From Euclidia mi (lineage: Eukaryota > Arthropoda > Insecta > Lepidoptera > Erebidae): a stretch of DNA of 64,000 bases. Where the stretch lies: assembly GCA_944739405.2 (NCBI GenBank), contig OX123182.2:97084051-97148050 (forward strand), given 5' to 3'. The stretch's first letter is position 1; every line of letters begins with the position of its first letter. The notes under the pieces were generated by a model, which saw only the letters and a program-made list of their open reading frames with translations, made no database searches and had not been told where the DNA came from. A program made the translations under genes and the position numbers. Of this stretch, positions 1 through 11,908 are shown piece by piece.

Positions 1-585
1 CCACAGCACCTCCTCGTCGACGTCGGTTAAATATAATCCTTTTTGCTATCACACGTGTAATATGAAGGCACCTTGTCATACGAAAGGGACCTCCCAAACT
101 GGTTGACTTCACAGAGCCTGAAAAATGCCAAGAGTGGCTTGGTGCGGATTTTCCAAGCGCTCAGCAACGTTGTCGGGATCAAAATATATGCGCTGTTAGC
201 CAGTGCATATATTTTGGGCGCTAAATGGCTGACTAAATGCATGACGGTAGGATGCCTATCATGTATAAAGAACGCCAAACCGCTTCAGATGTGCTGATGT
301 AGCGATCAGACTTGTAATTGGTCACCTCCTCTCTATCAGTGCTCTGTAAAGTAAACGTCATCTGATCGCTCCCTTTGTTGACGTATGTATTTGATCGACT
401 CGATGCTGGTGCATGACTCGACGTTGATGTGCGTCTGGAAGGTCCTGGACAGTACTGGTGAGTTAGGAACAATCCATCTATTATCGACCGCTTGCACCTG
501 GCCACGCACGCTCAGCTCAATGGAATGCCTACCCTCTGCTGGTGATCGGCGCCGGAATCAGGGATATCTATCCTCACCGGTAATG
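1..585 (-). pseudogene. Helitron Rep/helicase ORF fragment (degenerate)
   Basis: Read on the minus strand in more than one frame, this stretch resembles the segment of Helitron transposases between the Rep (HUH) nuclease and the PIF1-like helicase. I see a YRRRSP-like string near 550, a stretch matching NKGSDQMTFTL at about 365, then EVTNYKSDRYISTSEAVWR at about 270-330, and further down VPSYYTCDSK near 55-80. Frame changes near 290 and 200-280 separate these blocks, so the copy is not translatable as one protein. It runs off the left edge, so the helicase part would lie outside the window. In Helitrons this protein nicks and unwinds DNA for rolling-circle transposition. The assignment rests on the order of recognisable blocks, not on catalytic residues, which are not visible here. 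Confidence 0.7.
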
Positions 586-2450
586 GTTTCGTTAATATGG
601 AGAAAAATTATAACACATCTAAGTTATGACTTTACACGATTTTAACATAAAATAAATGGCTGTGTGTGAGTAACAAAATCTAGCTAGTTCCACATCTCAC
701 TTAGATATGTGACATGAAAATATATTAATTAAGAAGCAATAATTAAACCAATAAATACCGAATAAAAATATTAACAGTCAATGTTTATTTTGCACTAACT
801 CTATTACTATTTACTCTATACTGTAAAAAATAAGCGTGTCTTATCCTTAAGATATATATGGCATGCTTAATTTTCCTCTTTCTTCGTTATTTAGCTCAAA
901 TTGCTTACAGCAATAAAGTGCCGTTTACGAGTTAAAATTTTGTTATAAATCTATGCAGTTCTTTTTGAGTTCTATTTGTTATTCGCGCACAAGTGACTAT
1001 TGTCCCTTTTTGGTAAAACAGATGAGCGCGTAAACTGTCATTTTTCCCACGCTTTTCCGCTGCGCACTTATCTGTTTGTGGAACTCGGATAACTTAACTG
1101 ATTGCGGTATGTTGCATATCAATATACGCGTAATCAAACGAGTTTTCCAATGATATAAATTAAAACTATATAATATGGTATGGGCAGTATAAAGTGAAAA
1201 TAAGAAATATTTTCCCGCCATTTTTGAGCGCGATTTTACATTTCTGACATATAGCTTTTTCTCGTCGTTTTTTATTATGAGAGGTGTGTGTGGCACATAT
1301 AAGTATTATACATGGTTAGAAAGGTTATTAAATTGACTTTTAAAGAAAATAAATATAGTGAAAAGAAACATTTTAATATTAAACATAAAATATAAAAGAA
1401 AGAAATTATTTTTAATTGGCGCCAATTTTCATCTTTTATTTAAAAAAATAACGTTTTATGTTATAAATCAGATTCAAACCTAGATAAGTTTCTTTTCAAC
1501 TAGATTTCCAAGTATAAAAACCAATTCTGATAAGAATCTGATTAGAATTATTTTTATTGAAATTTGCACAGTTGTTTACTTTTTCCCGCCAAAAAAAACT
1601 GAAGTACCCGCCAAAATTATCGATAACTAATATCTCATAAATAATCATATTTATATGTGTATTATACATTATTTATATCAAAGGTTTATTTACATATTCA
1701 TAATAAAAAATAATACAACGCATAAATGTAACCTACATACATAAATCCAGTATTAAAACTTTTTTACATAAAATAAAAAAATGCCGTTTTTACGAAAAAT
1801 GTTTGTCTAGAATTAAAGTAGTACATACACAATATTTATTTATTTTTTGCTGTAACTTCATAATAAATCAGTTAATTTACAATAAAAACATAAAAGTATG
1901 ATAAATAATTACAAAATTTGTTTACAATGATATTTTTAATCCATAATTATGCCCCGCGCGCGGAATGCAAAGTCAGCGACATATATATTTCTTTTCAAAT
2001 GCTTACATCTGAATAATTTTCTAAGCAAGTATTGCTATAACTTTATTTTATTACATAGATAATATCACCAGGTATATGAAAAAACAAAAATAGGTGAAGC
2101 AGCTTAAAACTTATATAAACACATTTTTTTTAAACGTCTTGCTCATCTCTGAAACGAATTAACGATACAATTTTTAAGAAGAAAATGCACAACTCCATCT
2201 ATGACTTTTAAAATCAACTATTAACCTCGCCAACATGCTCAAATTTAAAATATTTATAATTTAAAAGAGCCTACACATGTAATTCGAATTCATGTTTTTA
2301 AATTTGTCTTGATACTACTTAAATTCATTTAATTATGTTTTATCGCCCTAAGTTACTTATATTGCATGATTTTTATAGTGTGAAGCTAGCTTATAACATG
2401 GTTAACATAATAACAACATTAAAATATGCGTCGTTATATTACACGTTGTT
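586..2450. other. AT-rich intergenic DNA, no gene seen
   Basis: No convincing coding region on either strand. The stretch is AT-rich with many short A/T runs. The only open frame of note (997-1296, minus) has no recognisable domain and ordinary intergenic base composition. Confidence 0.6.
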
Positions 2451-2464
2451 ACAGAATGCGTTGA

Positions 2465-3000
2465 AGAAATAAAGATTCACTGCTCGTTCCCCGTAAGTGA
2501 TAGCGTAATAATATGTAGCCTATATGTTGACCCGACTTCTTAGTAATATTCGTGCCAAATTTGAAGTAAATTCCTGCAGTAGATTTTAAGTTTATCCCGG
2601 ATATACAGACAAACAGACAAAAAATCTAAAAACTATATTTTTGGCTTCGGTATCGATAGTAGATCACACCCCAAGTATTCTTTAAAAAAAAAAAACAATG
2701 TACAGTTTTGACTTTCCTACCATTTTATTACATGTATAGATTTGCGTTACAATGGCGGTTAAACCCAATATACAAATTTACTTCACTTTGAGTTATGATT
2801 TTAATGTAGGAAAGAACCTTCGTAGTTTGACACTAATTTTAACTTGACTAATGATGGACTTACTCGGAATAAATAACGATAAAATATCGATAATATTTTC
2901 GATAAATTCTTAGATTTGGTTTACTCAGAATTAATTTCAATAGAATGTTGATAAACCTTCGATATCGATAAATAAATTTGAACGTAGGAATAGACACTTG
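2465..3000 (+). repeat. Dispersed interspersed repeat (copy A)
   Basis: The block begins near a CGTTCCCCGTAAGTGATAGC string and contains phrases typical of insect interspersed repeats, such as CAGACAAACAGACAAAAA and a CTTCGGTATCGATAG motif. Its right part (about 2769-2960) is clearly similar to 56843-57065 in the same orientation. Shared runs include TTTACTTCACT, TAACT.GACTA.TGATG, CGATAAAATATCGA and TTAGATTTGGT.TACTCAGAAT. No coding capacity is visible. I infer a non-autonomous transposon or a LINE UTR. Confidence 0.55.
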
Positions 3001-3218
3001 TGTGATTTATTAAACCTGTTAAAATAAAATCTGCATTTTATTATTTAGAAACGTCATTTGTTTATGTATCTTTCTCTTACTCTAGAAATAATTCATAAGT
3101 GAAACTGAAGTTAATATATTTGGTAAAACTGCTGTTGTGGTGCGATTTCTATATTTTTCCATAGTCTACGGATTAGAGTGTTCGCTAGAATGATCGTGAA
3201 AATGTTCGGTTCGAAAAA

Positions 3219-4482
3219 ACAAAAAACGGTCAAGTGCGAGTCGGACTAGCGCACCGAGGGTTCCGTAATTATTAAAAAAAATATGCGATGTAACTAAAAA
3301 TGTAAGGTTTTCGAAATGTTTCCTACGTGCTATAAAACGTTGCTTTATGTCAAATTTCAAGATTCTAGATTGACTGGCAGTACCTTTTAGTTTTGACTGA
3401 TATGAATTGGGTGTTTGATATGAATTTCAATTTTATACCTCTACGGGTTCATGAAGAAAGGAGTATTACCTTTAAAATTATTAAAAATATTTTAATTACA
3501 TAACGTAACTCAAAAATTACGGTTCCTTTATCTGTGCTATAAGACGTTGCTTCCTGCCGAATTTCAAGGTTCTGAGTTTACGGGAAGTAGTACCCTGTAG
3601 GTTTTGATTCCCTTGCGAGTAGTTGCGAGTTTGAAAATATGCTTAAATTGCTGTTTCTTTTGATTGCCTTGACGTAGAAGTTTGACTTTATTACAGCTTA
3701 ACGGTGTTATACACCTGAGTATTTGATATGAATTTCAATTTAATACCTCTAAGCGTTCATGAGGAAAGGGCTAGGAACTTTAAAATTATTATTATTTTTA
3801 TTATATGATGTAACCAAAAATTTACGGTTTTCGCAATTGTTTCTGTATATGTGCTATTAAACATTGTTTCGTACCCAATTTCAAAATTCTGAGTTCAGGG
3901 GAATTACCATGTAGCTTTTGATTTCCTTGCGAGTAGTTGCGAGAAATTATGCGGCTTAAATTGCTGTTCCTTTTTATTGTGTTGACATAGAAGCTTGATT
4001 TTGTTACAGCTTATAGGTATTATAAACCTGAGTATTTGATATGAAATTCAATTGAATATCTTTACGCGTTCATGAGAAAATGGTAATAACTTTTAAATTA
4101 TTAAAAATATTTTTATATGATGTTACCAAAAATTTACGGTTCTCGCAATTTTTCACTTATCAGTACTATAAGACATTGCTTAGACCTAACAGATCTCAAG
4201 ATTTTGAGTTCACGGGAAGTACCCTGTAGGTTTTGGTTCCCTTGCAAATTTGAAAAATTGCGGAAATTTGCAGCATAAACGGCTGTATCTTTTGATTGCG
4301 TTCGCTTAGAAGTTTGATTTTTTCACAGCTTCAAGGGACAGTAGATTTGACTATTTAATATTCATTTCAGTTTGATACCTTTACGCATTTCTGAGAAAAA
4401 GGGTCTTGACAGACGAACGGACAACAAAGTGATCCTGAACGGTTCCGTGTTTTTCATTTCAAGTTACGGAACCCTAAAAAAT
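3219..4482 (+). repeat. 1.3-kb repeat with TTCCGTA/TACGGAACCC ends and internal ~310-bp units
   Basis: The block opens with GTCAAGTGCGAGTCGGACTA followed by GGGTTCCGTAATTATT. It closes with GACAACAAAGTGATCCTGAA then TACGGAACCCTAAAAAA, so the ends carry GGTTCCGTA and its reverse complement. This arrangement recurs widely in moth genomes. Inside are four diverged repeats. The marker GCTATAA.ACGTTGC (or ACTATAAGACATTGC) occurs near 3331, 3535, 3853 and 4166, and ATATGAATTTCAATTT recurs near 3418, 3727 and 4038. The first unit is about 200 bp and looks internally deleted; the next two are about 310-320 bp. No protein is encoded. Confidence 0.6.
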
Positions 4483-4556
4483 GGCGAATGCTCGCTGTTG
4501 TGTTACAAGTGAATGCTCAGGTGTTTCAGCGCCATTACTCTTCTATCATCCAGGAT

Positions 4557-4875
4557 CCGAAAACTCATATATGTGTTTAAAAACTTAAGAAATGTCGCTG
4601 ACAAAACTTATGTAGCATTATGTCAGTCTCTCATCACATATGGTATAACGGTGGAGCTGCAAAGACATTAATGCTCCCAATTGAAAGAGCGCAAAGGGCT
4701 TTTTAAAGATATCTCAAAGTCTGCCTTTCTATTTTCCACCCATTGAATTATATGGTTCATGTCAGGCACTTACCGTTCGTCAGTTATATATTCTCTGTGC
4801 ATGTGCAATTTGAGTGCAAAGAAGTTGTTTCAAAATGGTTACAAAAGCTTAGTTACAATCAAACTGAAAATAATA
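4557..4875 (+). pseudogene. Jockey-type LINE reverse transcriptase, C-terminal fragment
   Basis: In the plus strand this reads as the connection region after the RT domain of Jockey-like LINEs: RKLIYVFKNLRNVADKTYVA, then LITYGITVWGGAAKTLMLPI, then ERAQRAFLKI and ALTVRQLYI. A KEVVSKWLQKLSYNQTE tail follows at about 4815-4870. Stop codons and frame changes break it, and a stretch between the VRQLYI block and the FECKEVV tail is missing. It closely parallels the minus-strand remnant at 41405-41867 (KLIFIFRSLRDVAN, ISSLGGTLKTTLKSLEIAHR), so the two are probably relatives of one family. It abuts the repeat that ends near 4482. Confidence 0.65.
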
Positions 4876-5547
4876 AAAAAATAAATAATCCTTTCTTCAT
4901 TCACGTCTACGTAAACAAAATGCAAATAATATTAACCAAAATGATAAATTTCTTTACTTAGCAATCTGATTCATACAAATGTCACCGAAGATAATAAATA
5001 ACGTCGATGTTCATTTCTTCGTACTTTTCTTTTTGGAATGCTTTAGTGCATTTATCAGTGTCATACTGGAATAAATAGTGCTTAAATAAACCATAAAAAT
5101 ATATTTTTCGCTCACTTTCAACTAGTGTGATAGCTATTTTATTATTTACGATCATATTTTGCGAAAGACTTCGTTGCATTACCATTTTAACGCTAAGAAA
5201 GAAAAATAAATATCTTACTAAACAGTTTGTACAAATCTAGCACAGTGCAAGAAAGCTATTAATAAAATAATTACATTTTAATTGCCACATACCTTTTTTA
5301 CCTTACCTTTACCTTCATATAATGTATCTACTAATCAATTCTATATTTTCAGCTACTATTTCAATACCTTTCAAGTTTTACTCCCAAAAATAACGTCTAC
5401 CTATCCCTCTCCGATTTCTTATCTAATTAAATATGATAAAAGTTATCATAGACGTTTCGTTTTGGTATGAAAGGGAAGACATATTGTACACACTTTTAAA
5501 GTAATAATATTTGTAGAGATAGATATAGATTAACTACGGAATTCAAT
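4876..5547. other. AT-rich intergenic DNA, no gene seen
   Basis: Short open frames occur on both strands (for example 4982-5185 minus and 5282-5470 plus). They have no recognisable motif and match the surrounding AT-rich composition. I see nothing to support as a gene. Confidence 0.5.
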
Positions 5548-5667
5548 ATTCGAAATTTGGATAGATCTGTAGATTTTAGGTTCGTTTTTGACAGTTTTTG
5601 ACATAAGCTCCATACAAAATATGTCAAACACGAATCTAAAATCTAGAGATCTATCTATAGTTCGAAT
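5548..5667. mobile_element. Small foldback MITE
   Basis: About 120 bp whose two halves are imperfect inverted copies. The left arm runs ATTCGAAATTTGGATAGATC... and the right arm ends ...AGATCTATCTATAGTTCGAA. Inner parts of the arms carry GATTTTAGGTTCG and CGAATCTAAAATC. The loop is about 20 bp. Short, non-coding and fully palindromic, it fits a miniature inverted-repeat element. Confidence 0.6.
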
Positions 5668-6374
5668 CAATGGCCGTAAATAAGGCACACTAGCAAAACT
5701 TCAACGTTATAAACCCTTCATTCAACGCTACAGTTTACAAACAGCCACATATTGCTTCCTATTCGTAGAGTTTACGGTAGGTACAAACCATGAGTAACAA
5801 TCAATTTTAATAAAGTGAGAATACCAAATTTATCGGTATCGCAGAATCAAAGCACGTACGTAAGTGCAAACGATTAAATTGCGTGTTCCTATTTCGCAAG
5901 TCACTGAATCCGTTCAACTTTCTACTAACAAAATATCGCGAAGCAAAGCTTCTTCAAATGCATCGTTTCATTGCGGTTTTGCTTTCAGCTTGAAGCTAAA
6001 TGTCTCTACTACACATGCAGTGGAATGCAAAGAGAAGATTATGTTGTTACTGCGTCTTTATAGTACACGAACGTCTAAAAGGCACAAAAATAATGCCAAG
6101 CTAAATATAGAAGTGGAATGAAACGTGACTCTGAGTTAAAGTTACTAAGTATTAGAAATGCTGCATTTGTCTTGTTGGGTTTGGATGAATGCTTTGCTTG
6201 GCGTCGACTCTGACACAAATTGTGTTTGTATGCAAGCGTTTTAAGTAGATATATTATTTGCATCGTTTGTTTGCCCCAAGTTTACCTTTCCTGCTGCTGT
6301 ATTTTGTATCATTATGCACTGTGCATAAAAATACAATGATTTCCTGAATGAATGAAAGAAGAAATACGAAAGAA
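5668..6374. other. Intergenic DNA, no gene supported
   Basis: Open frames at 5864-6121 (plus) and 6075-6263 (minus) have no recognisable domain. I see no repeat structure beyond normal AT-richness. Confidence 0.45.
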
Positions 6375-6600
6375 GTGTAACATGTAAGAATGAATGGAGA
6401 TGTCGGTAGGGGATGCCCAAGACGGACGTACGCCGACCAAGTAGGTGACGTACTAAAAAAGGGCCAAATTAAAAGTACCCATAACCGGCGAGCATGTATG
6501 ATGAGGTTAATGAATATCGAGGAAGCGAAAGAGGTGTATTTGAACCGGAGCATTTGGCGTTCCATAGTCTCTGCCTACCCTCTGCTTACCCGATAGATTT
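6375..6600 (+). pseudogene. LINE ORF C-terminal tail fragment
   Basis: The 68-residue open frame 6390-6596 starts MNGDVGRGCPRRTYADQVGD and contains RACMMRLMNIEEAKEV and WRSIVSAYPLL. Tails of this form (G-R-x-R-x-x-Y-x-D-Q, then a W-R-x-x-V/I motif at the end) are common at the C-termini of insect LINE polyproteins. No reverse transcriptase domain is present nearby, so this is a severely 5'-truncated copy. The exact clade is not determinable from this piece. Confidence 0.45.
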
Positions 6601-6879
6601 CTTGTTGGAAATTGGTCATGTTATAAAATGACAGCAGTATTACCGATTATTCGCTGCGGCAATGATCGTAAGCAGACAAGAAAGAGGAAAATAAAGAAAG
6701 TGCTCAGCCTTTCAAAGTCCCATTTTCTATCTTTATGTTATATTTTAATGACTTATCCATATGTATGTATGTTATTGAACGTTCACTAAACGGCTGGTCT
6801 AATTTTGGACTAAAATATGACTCTGGGATAATTGATTTTAAACTTTCGCGATTTGTATACATCATAGAAATTAATTTAG

Positions 6880-7560
6880 CGGATCTTAATCGCGTTAACT
6901 TAACTTATTTAAGGTATAAATACCTATTTGTTACCGACGTTTCGCTCGTCATGCACAGAGCGTGGTCGCGGAGAGACTGATGAGAGCTCAGCGACGTCTT
7001 GTGGAAGTGCGGGTTTCAGCACCTACCCTCACTTGGTCTTTATTTAAGTTCGCAATATCGGTACTCCGACACACTACACTAATGACGTCTACACACTGTT
7101 GAGATTTATCACTGCGGCGGTGTTTACACTTGCTGATGACTGGATTCCAAGTGGCTGATAATCTATATCCATCCTCCCGGTTGAAATTGTTATATTTCTT
7201 GATTTCTACCGCTTCACGTACTATCCTGGAGTAATAGTGACGATCGGTGGATAAGACTTGTGGTTGATGCAGTTCTATCCAGTGGTTTGGTCCAGACTCC
7301 AACAAATGCTCAGCTATCGCCGACTTGTTAATATGTCGGTTTTTTACAGCTGCGATATGTTCCTTTACCCTTTCAGCGATTGTACGCTTAGTCTGCCCGA
7401 TATATGAACTACCACAGCTGCAATCGACTTTGTAGACGCCAGGTGTTTGGAGAGGAATTACATCCTTTGGTGTACGCAGATTGTGTGCTATCTTAGAGAG
7501 CGGACTGTATACAGTCTTGATGGAGTATTTCTTGATTTTCAAGGATACATCCTTATCCCG
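6880..7560 (-). mobile_element. 5'-truncated Penelope-like element (3' end)
   Basis: It covers the GIY-YIG coding region at 6988-7542 and a 3' flank down to about 6880, with a CGAAACGTCGGTAACAAATA motif on the minus strand just after the stop. The reverse transcriptase that normally precedes the GIY-YIG domain is absent: upstream of 7560 the sequence becomes plain AT-rich DNA. The copy is therefore 5'-truncated and dead. Confidence 0.7.
6988..7542 (-). pseudogene. GIY-YIG endonuclease domain of a Penelope-like element
   Basis: The 184-residue open frame carries the GIY-YIG signature as GVYKVDCSCGSSYIGQTKR at about residues 35-53. The spaced Cys pair is typical of Penelope-like retroelements. 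An R..EH motif follows (AERVKEHIAAVKN), then AIAEHLLESGPNHWI. In this family the GIY-YIG nuclease sits at the C-terminus of the reverse transcriptase protein and cuts target DNA for insertion. Here it is uninterrupted but lacks its RT, and the first Met (MKIKKYSIK) is only the first ATG of a truncated frame. The C-terminal RTSTRRR and the following non-coding motif match the usual end of the element. Confidence 0.8.
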
Positions 7561-7957
7561 CGGATATTATATATCTTTAAATAATAATACTGTTTATTTT
7601 AAAAATTACATTAAATTAGTACTGAATATTTAATAGTGAGATGTATTATAACATGGAAGCTGGTAGTTTCACGTTTTGTTAATTCACGACAGAGCTTAAA
7701 ATCATTATATTTTATTAGAAAACTAAACATAACATACAAAATTAGTGGGGTAGATTTTTGTTGACACAGAAATAAATCCAAGAGCAGTAGTTTATCAAAA
7801 TACCGTTTCCCCTGCTAGTGACAACATGGCATAAAAGATGTTAATTAAAATACAGTAACATTATTTTTTAAATTTGAGCAAGTGTGTATTCCTTTGTATA
7901 ATTTCCTATGAAAACCTGCTTTTACCATGTAATTGCAGTAAAAACATACATACATAC
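7561..7957. other. AT-rich intergenic DNA
   Basis: Nothing recognisable; short A/T tracts only. Confidence 0.5.
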
Positions 7958-8185
7958 ATAGACTCACGCCTGTTTCCCCGAAGGGGTAGGCAGAGGCATA
8001 TTAAACGCCCACTTTTCGCCGGTGTTTTGATCCCACGTAATAGGTGGCGAGCCTATTGCCGCTTATCGGGATATTTTGTTTGCCAGAGCCTCGTCCGTTG
8101 ATCGGCAGGTGCACCACTTGCAGGTGAGGTTGGCTTGGGACCCTTAGTTCTTGGTGGGAACCCTATGCACCCCAAAAACAAAACT
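7958..8185 (-). mobile_element. SINE, third head type on the shared tail
   Basis: On the minus strand the 3' end reads CTGCCTACCCCTTCGGGGAA and ACAGGCGTGAG, preceded by GGCAATAGGCTCGCC and TATTACGTGGGA. This is the tail found in the SINEs at 20600, 47994, 57197 and 57584. The 5' part (GGGTTCCCACCAAGAACTAA, then AAGTGGTGCACCTGCCGATC) differs from both other heads and shows no clear tRNA B box. Confidence 0.6.
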
Positions 8186-10008
8186 GACGAAAAAACCAGA
8201 GATATAATAAAAAGCGAAGTAAGAAAAATAACATTTCAATTGAAATAAACAGTTGAATCAAAGAAGCTATCTAGATTTATTGTGCGTTTGCTTTCAGACT
8301 CGACTTTCTATAAATTGATTCGAATCCTTGCGTCCTGGTTTTGACATTATCAATAGAACTGATTTACTCTCATGCCATTCGTTTTATTTAGACTCCTTGG
8401 ATGTTTTGCTTCTGGTCATTGCTCATTCCCTTCCAAACCTGCATCACATGATTCACCGTTCAAAATAAGATTAACATTCATAAAAATAAAAAAGACTCGC
8501 TCGGCCAAACTACGAGCGTTTATTAAAGCATTCTTTCACAACGGAGAGGCGGGGGAAATGAAATCTCCTCTAATGACATTCCCCAAACTTTTCTGCTATA
8601 TCATCGACGCCAAGGCTGATATACAATAGAAATGATAATCTTGAAACATAACTACAATATACTATACAAAATATGAACAGTCATCCAGAGTATACCGCAT
8701 ACGAAACGACTAACAAAATACGAAAATACAATGTTAATATACCGCAGTGCCTTCTTGGCTAAGAAAACATCAAGATGTAACAAAATTTTGTTGCCATTCT
8801 TTGTTACTTATAGTATTGTTTATTTAACTTTCAATTTATTCATTTATACACACACAAATTTCCGCAGACTGCGAAATAATATTACCCTGCAACAAACCTT
8901 TCTTACATAAAACTCTTTTTTATAACTCACCTCGCGGAAAATACGGTGGTCTCTAAGGAGAAATGCAGTTCTTTGGCACATTCATAATGAAAATTGTTAT
9001 TAAGTTTACTTAATGGCGTACTGTACAATCATCTGAGCATAATATTTGATCGACTTTTAGATTGGAGCCAACTTGGACTTCACTGGTAGCAGTCGACGTT
9101 CCAAAGTAGATGACGACATTTCGATTATGAATTTTATGTCTGTAACATATGGGTGTATTTAAGGGTGTATATGAGGCTGTTTTGTAACAGCAAGATAAAT
9201 TTGTAAAAGCAAACATTTATTTGCGAATAATTTCCAACCGCGAAGGCGTCGGTTGTCATTAAAATTTGGCAGCGTGCCGAAGGCAGCTTCGAGTTGTTCA
9301 TTTTCTCATGTCAATAGTTCATGCCTCATAGCCTCTGTATTATTACGTGCCTCTGTTAGCGGGAAAATGTTTTATAAAAGCTATTTTGCTTGGCGGTGAA
9401 TAATTTGCTTTTAAATATTTTTTTCTAGTTGCAAATTCAGCGAAAGGCATTGGTTAGACTTTAAAGGCAAGTGTAACAAGGATAATATTTTTTTTGTGGT
9501 GATTTTTTTTACTACATTTTTGTTTTGTTAGAAAGTGCACTGAACAATGAAACTAAGTACAAAATATTAAAAATACGTAAGCTAAATTATAAAATATATT
9601 TTTAAAACTTTATCTCATTATAAAAGTTTCCCAAGAGACGATATTAATTAATGTATGGAGCTCCATCAAACCATAAAAAAACTGTATGAAATGCAATTCC
9701 ACTTAGGATTTGTTTTTAAATAGGTAGTAATGTGACATATTTTGTTTAAAAACAAATACTAAGTGCAATATTATTAACAATCGAATGAGTGCAGAAGATG
9801 TGAAAATGAGTCGTCATAGTTTATTTTAAAAGGTAAATTGTTTTAATAGCTATTTCCTAGTACCCTGATCTAAATTAGATAAATCTCTGCTATTTCTTTA
9901 AAAAATCACGATGACAAAGTATTGTGCCAGATAGACAAGAAATAAAATTGCATCTGCTTACCTGAGACAATATAACTGGGTTGGTTCTATTCTTTGTAAT
10001 GTTCTTAA
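8186..10008. other. Intergenic DNA, no gene supported
   Basis: Open frames at 8372-8629 (plus) and 9010-9216 (minus) are about 70-85 residues long, with no recognisable motif, signal sequence or splice context I can defend. The rest is AT-rich. Confidence 0.45.
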
Positions 10009-10216
10009 TCTTAATATATAAAATCCTTGCGTTACTGACTGACTGACAGACACGCTACAGCCGAAACTATTTGGCGCAGGAATCTGAAATTTGGCATGTA
10101 TGTTCCTTGGGGACCGTAGGGGTGCACTAAAAAGGGATTTTCCGAAATTCCCACGGGATCGGCCAAAACGGATAAATTAAAAAAAAATTGCAGGCGTAGC
10201 TGCTGGCGTCCTCTAG
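10009..10216 (+). mobile_element. Non-autonomous Helitron, 208 bp
   Basis: It starts TCTTAATATATAAAATCCTT and ends CGTCCTCTAG followed by T, the 5'-TC...CTRR-3' form of Helitrons, and has no terminal inverted repeats. Internal markers are CTGACTGACTGACAG, GGGGACCGTAGGGGTGCACT and CACGGGATCGGCC. The copy at 41169-41375 is its near-identical reverse complement, which fixes both ends. Confidence 0.75.
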
Positions 10217-11680
10217 TAATATAATAAAATCGTGGCCTATGCTGAACATTATTTCTTTTAATTCGGCTCAAAATTTACACTATCCATTATAACTGTACCC
10301 ACTTACTTTACTAACAACAAAAAGGCTTTTCCTATATAAATAAACGCAACCGCGTAGTTGTAAAGGCTTTACAATGAATCAGAGGAATAATGATAATTCT
10401 GCACATGCATACTGCACAAAGAGCACAATATGATACCAATTTAAATTAATAGTATTTTGATTAGCTAGTTGGATTGATTATTCTTATTAGAAATCAGATA
10501 AAATGGAAAAAAGAAATATAGAAAATAAATATTATCAGCCTAGCAAGAAAATACGAAACAATTTAACCTGTCAAAGGTTCTAAATTAAACAGGCATTTAT
10601 AAAATCTTGGCTTATTTAATCTTATACAAAAACTGATTTGTTAGCATTGTATTAGCTAGAATAACGGTTTAGTCCATAGACTAGTTTCGTAGCATAAATA
10701 ATCTTACTTGTTATTTGCACGAAAATTGGAAATACAATTTTAAAATTTAAGTTCCTTATGCGGAATTTATTCTCGATACTACTGTATTTTTATTTTTTTA
10801 TACACGTTTATTTATTTTTCTCTGTCGATGGGCTGATAAGCAATTGAATAACGCGTTACCTGCTAAAAATATATGCGGTTATGTAAATAATAAAGCCGCG
10901 ATAAGAGTAACAAAAGCTTGCAAAAAATATTTTAAATTGCTGCTGAGAAAAACCAAAATCATTATTGAAATAGTCAGTACGATGCAAAAGGGTATTTAAT
11001 TAGAGGCGATGTTGATTCTAACGCGATAATATACGTAAATATAAAATTAGTTATTCTGGACTCACATAATAATTATGATATGAGTTCAGCAGCTGGTTTT
11101 CCATGTTACGTTTGGTCAATTTTAAACACATAACCACAGATATTATTTGAAGTGTGTCAGAAAAGCTCAACCAATAAAATTGGTATGTATCTATTCACGG
11201 GATGCGGTGCTGTCCGACCATTTGTCATGGACATCTACGGCTGTAACATAAATCTTTTGGGTGTCTAACGTTTGCGATGTTCTTCTAGCTAAGTGCTCTA
11301 TTTGCCCCTAATGGCTTCTGGTTTTGCGTCCTCTAAGACATTATCAAGTTTTATAGATGCACTTCGTTGTGTGATTATATGGATAAGATGGTGATCATAC
11401 TAGCTTAAGATCTCTATTTGGAATCCCGAGATGCATATTTTTGGCATAGATTTTGTCCAAATTATTCTCAAAAGAAACTGAAAAAGCCTTGCTCTCCGCT
11501 GATATGGAGGACTTTTTACTTCTACTTATTTGAAATATCTCTCACACTAAAAATAGTGAAAAATGTAGCTAAATAAATGTGTGTTAGTGATGTACCTATG
11601 TATAAGAGAAATTAAAAATTAAGATTTTTTGTAAATACAGGCTTTTTATTATACGACGAAAAGAAAATAAAAAAAATAAC
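10217..11680. other. AT-rich intergenic DNA
   Basis: No open frame with recognisable content and no clear repeat. Confidence 0.5.
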
Positions 11681-11815
11681 GCACGCTTAATAATGTGCCC
11701 GGTAGATGGCAATAGGCTCGCCCCCTATTACATTGGTACGGAAACATAACTGTCGAAGTGTGGTCGTGTAATTCACTTCTGCCTACCCCTTCGGGGATAA
11801 AAGGCGCGAAATTAT
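11681..11815 (+). mobile_element. SINE tail fragment
   Basis: It contains GTGCCCGGTAGATGGCAATA, GGCTCGCCCCCTATTACATT and TCTGCCTACCCCTTCGGGGA in order. The first part matches the body of the 47994 SINE (CGCTTAATAATATGCCCGG). The tRNA-like head is missing. A short TTATGTTATG repeat follows. Confidence 0.6.
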
Positions 11816-11908
11816 GTTATGTTATGAAATGAATTAATAATATGAAACCTTTCAGTGGTGATGATAATTATATCAGTCAGCGTAAGTGAGCTTATTTAAA
11901 GGATGAAG

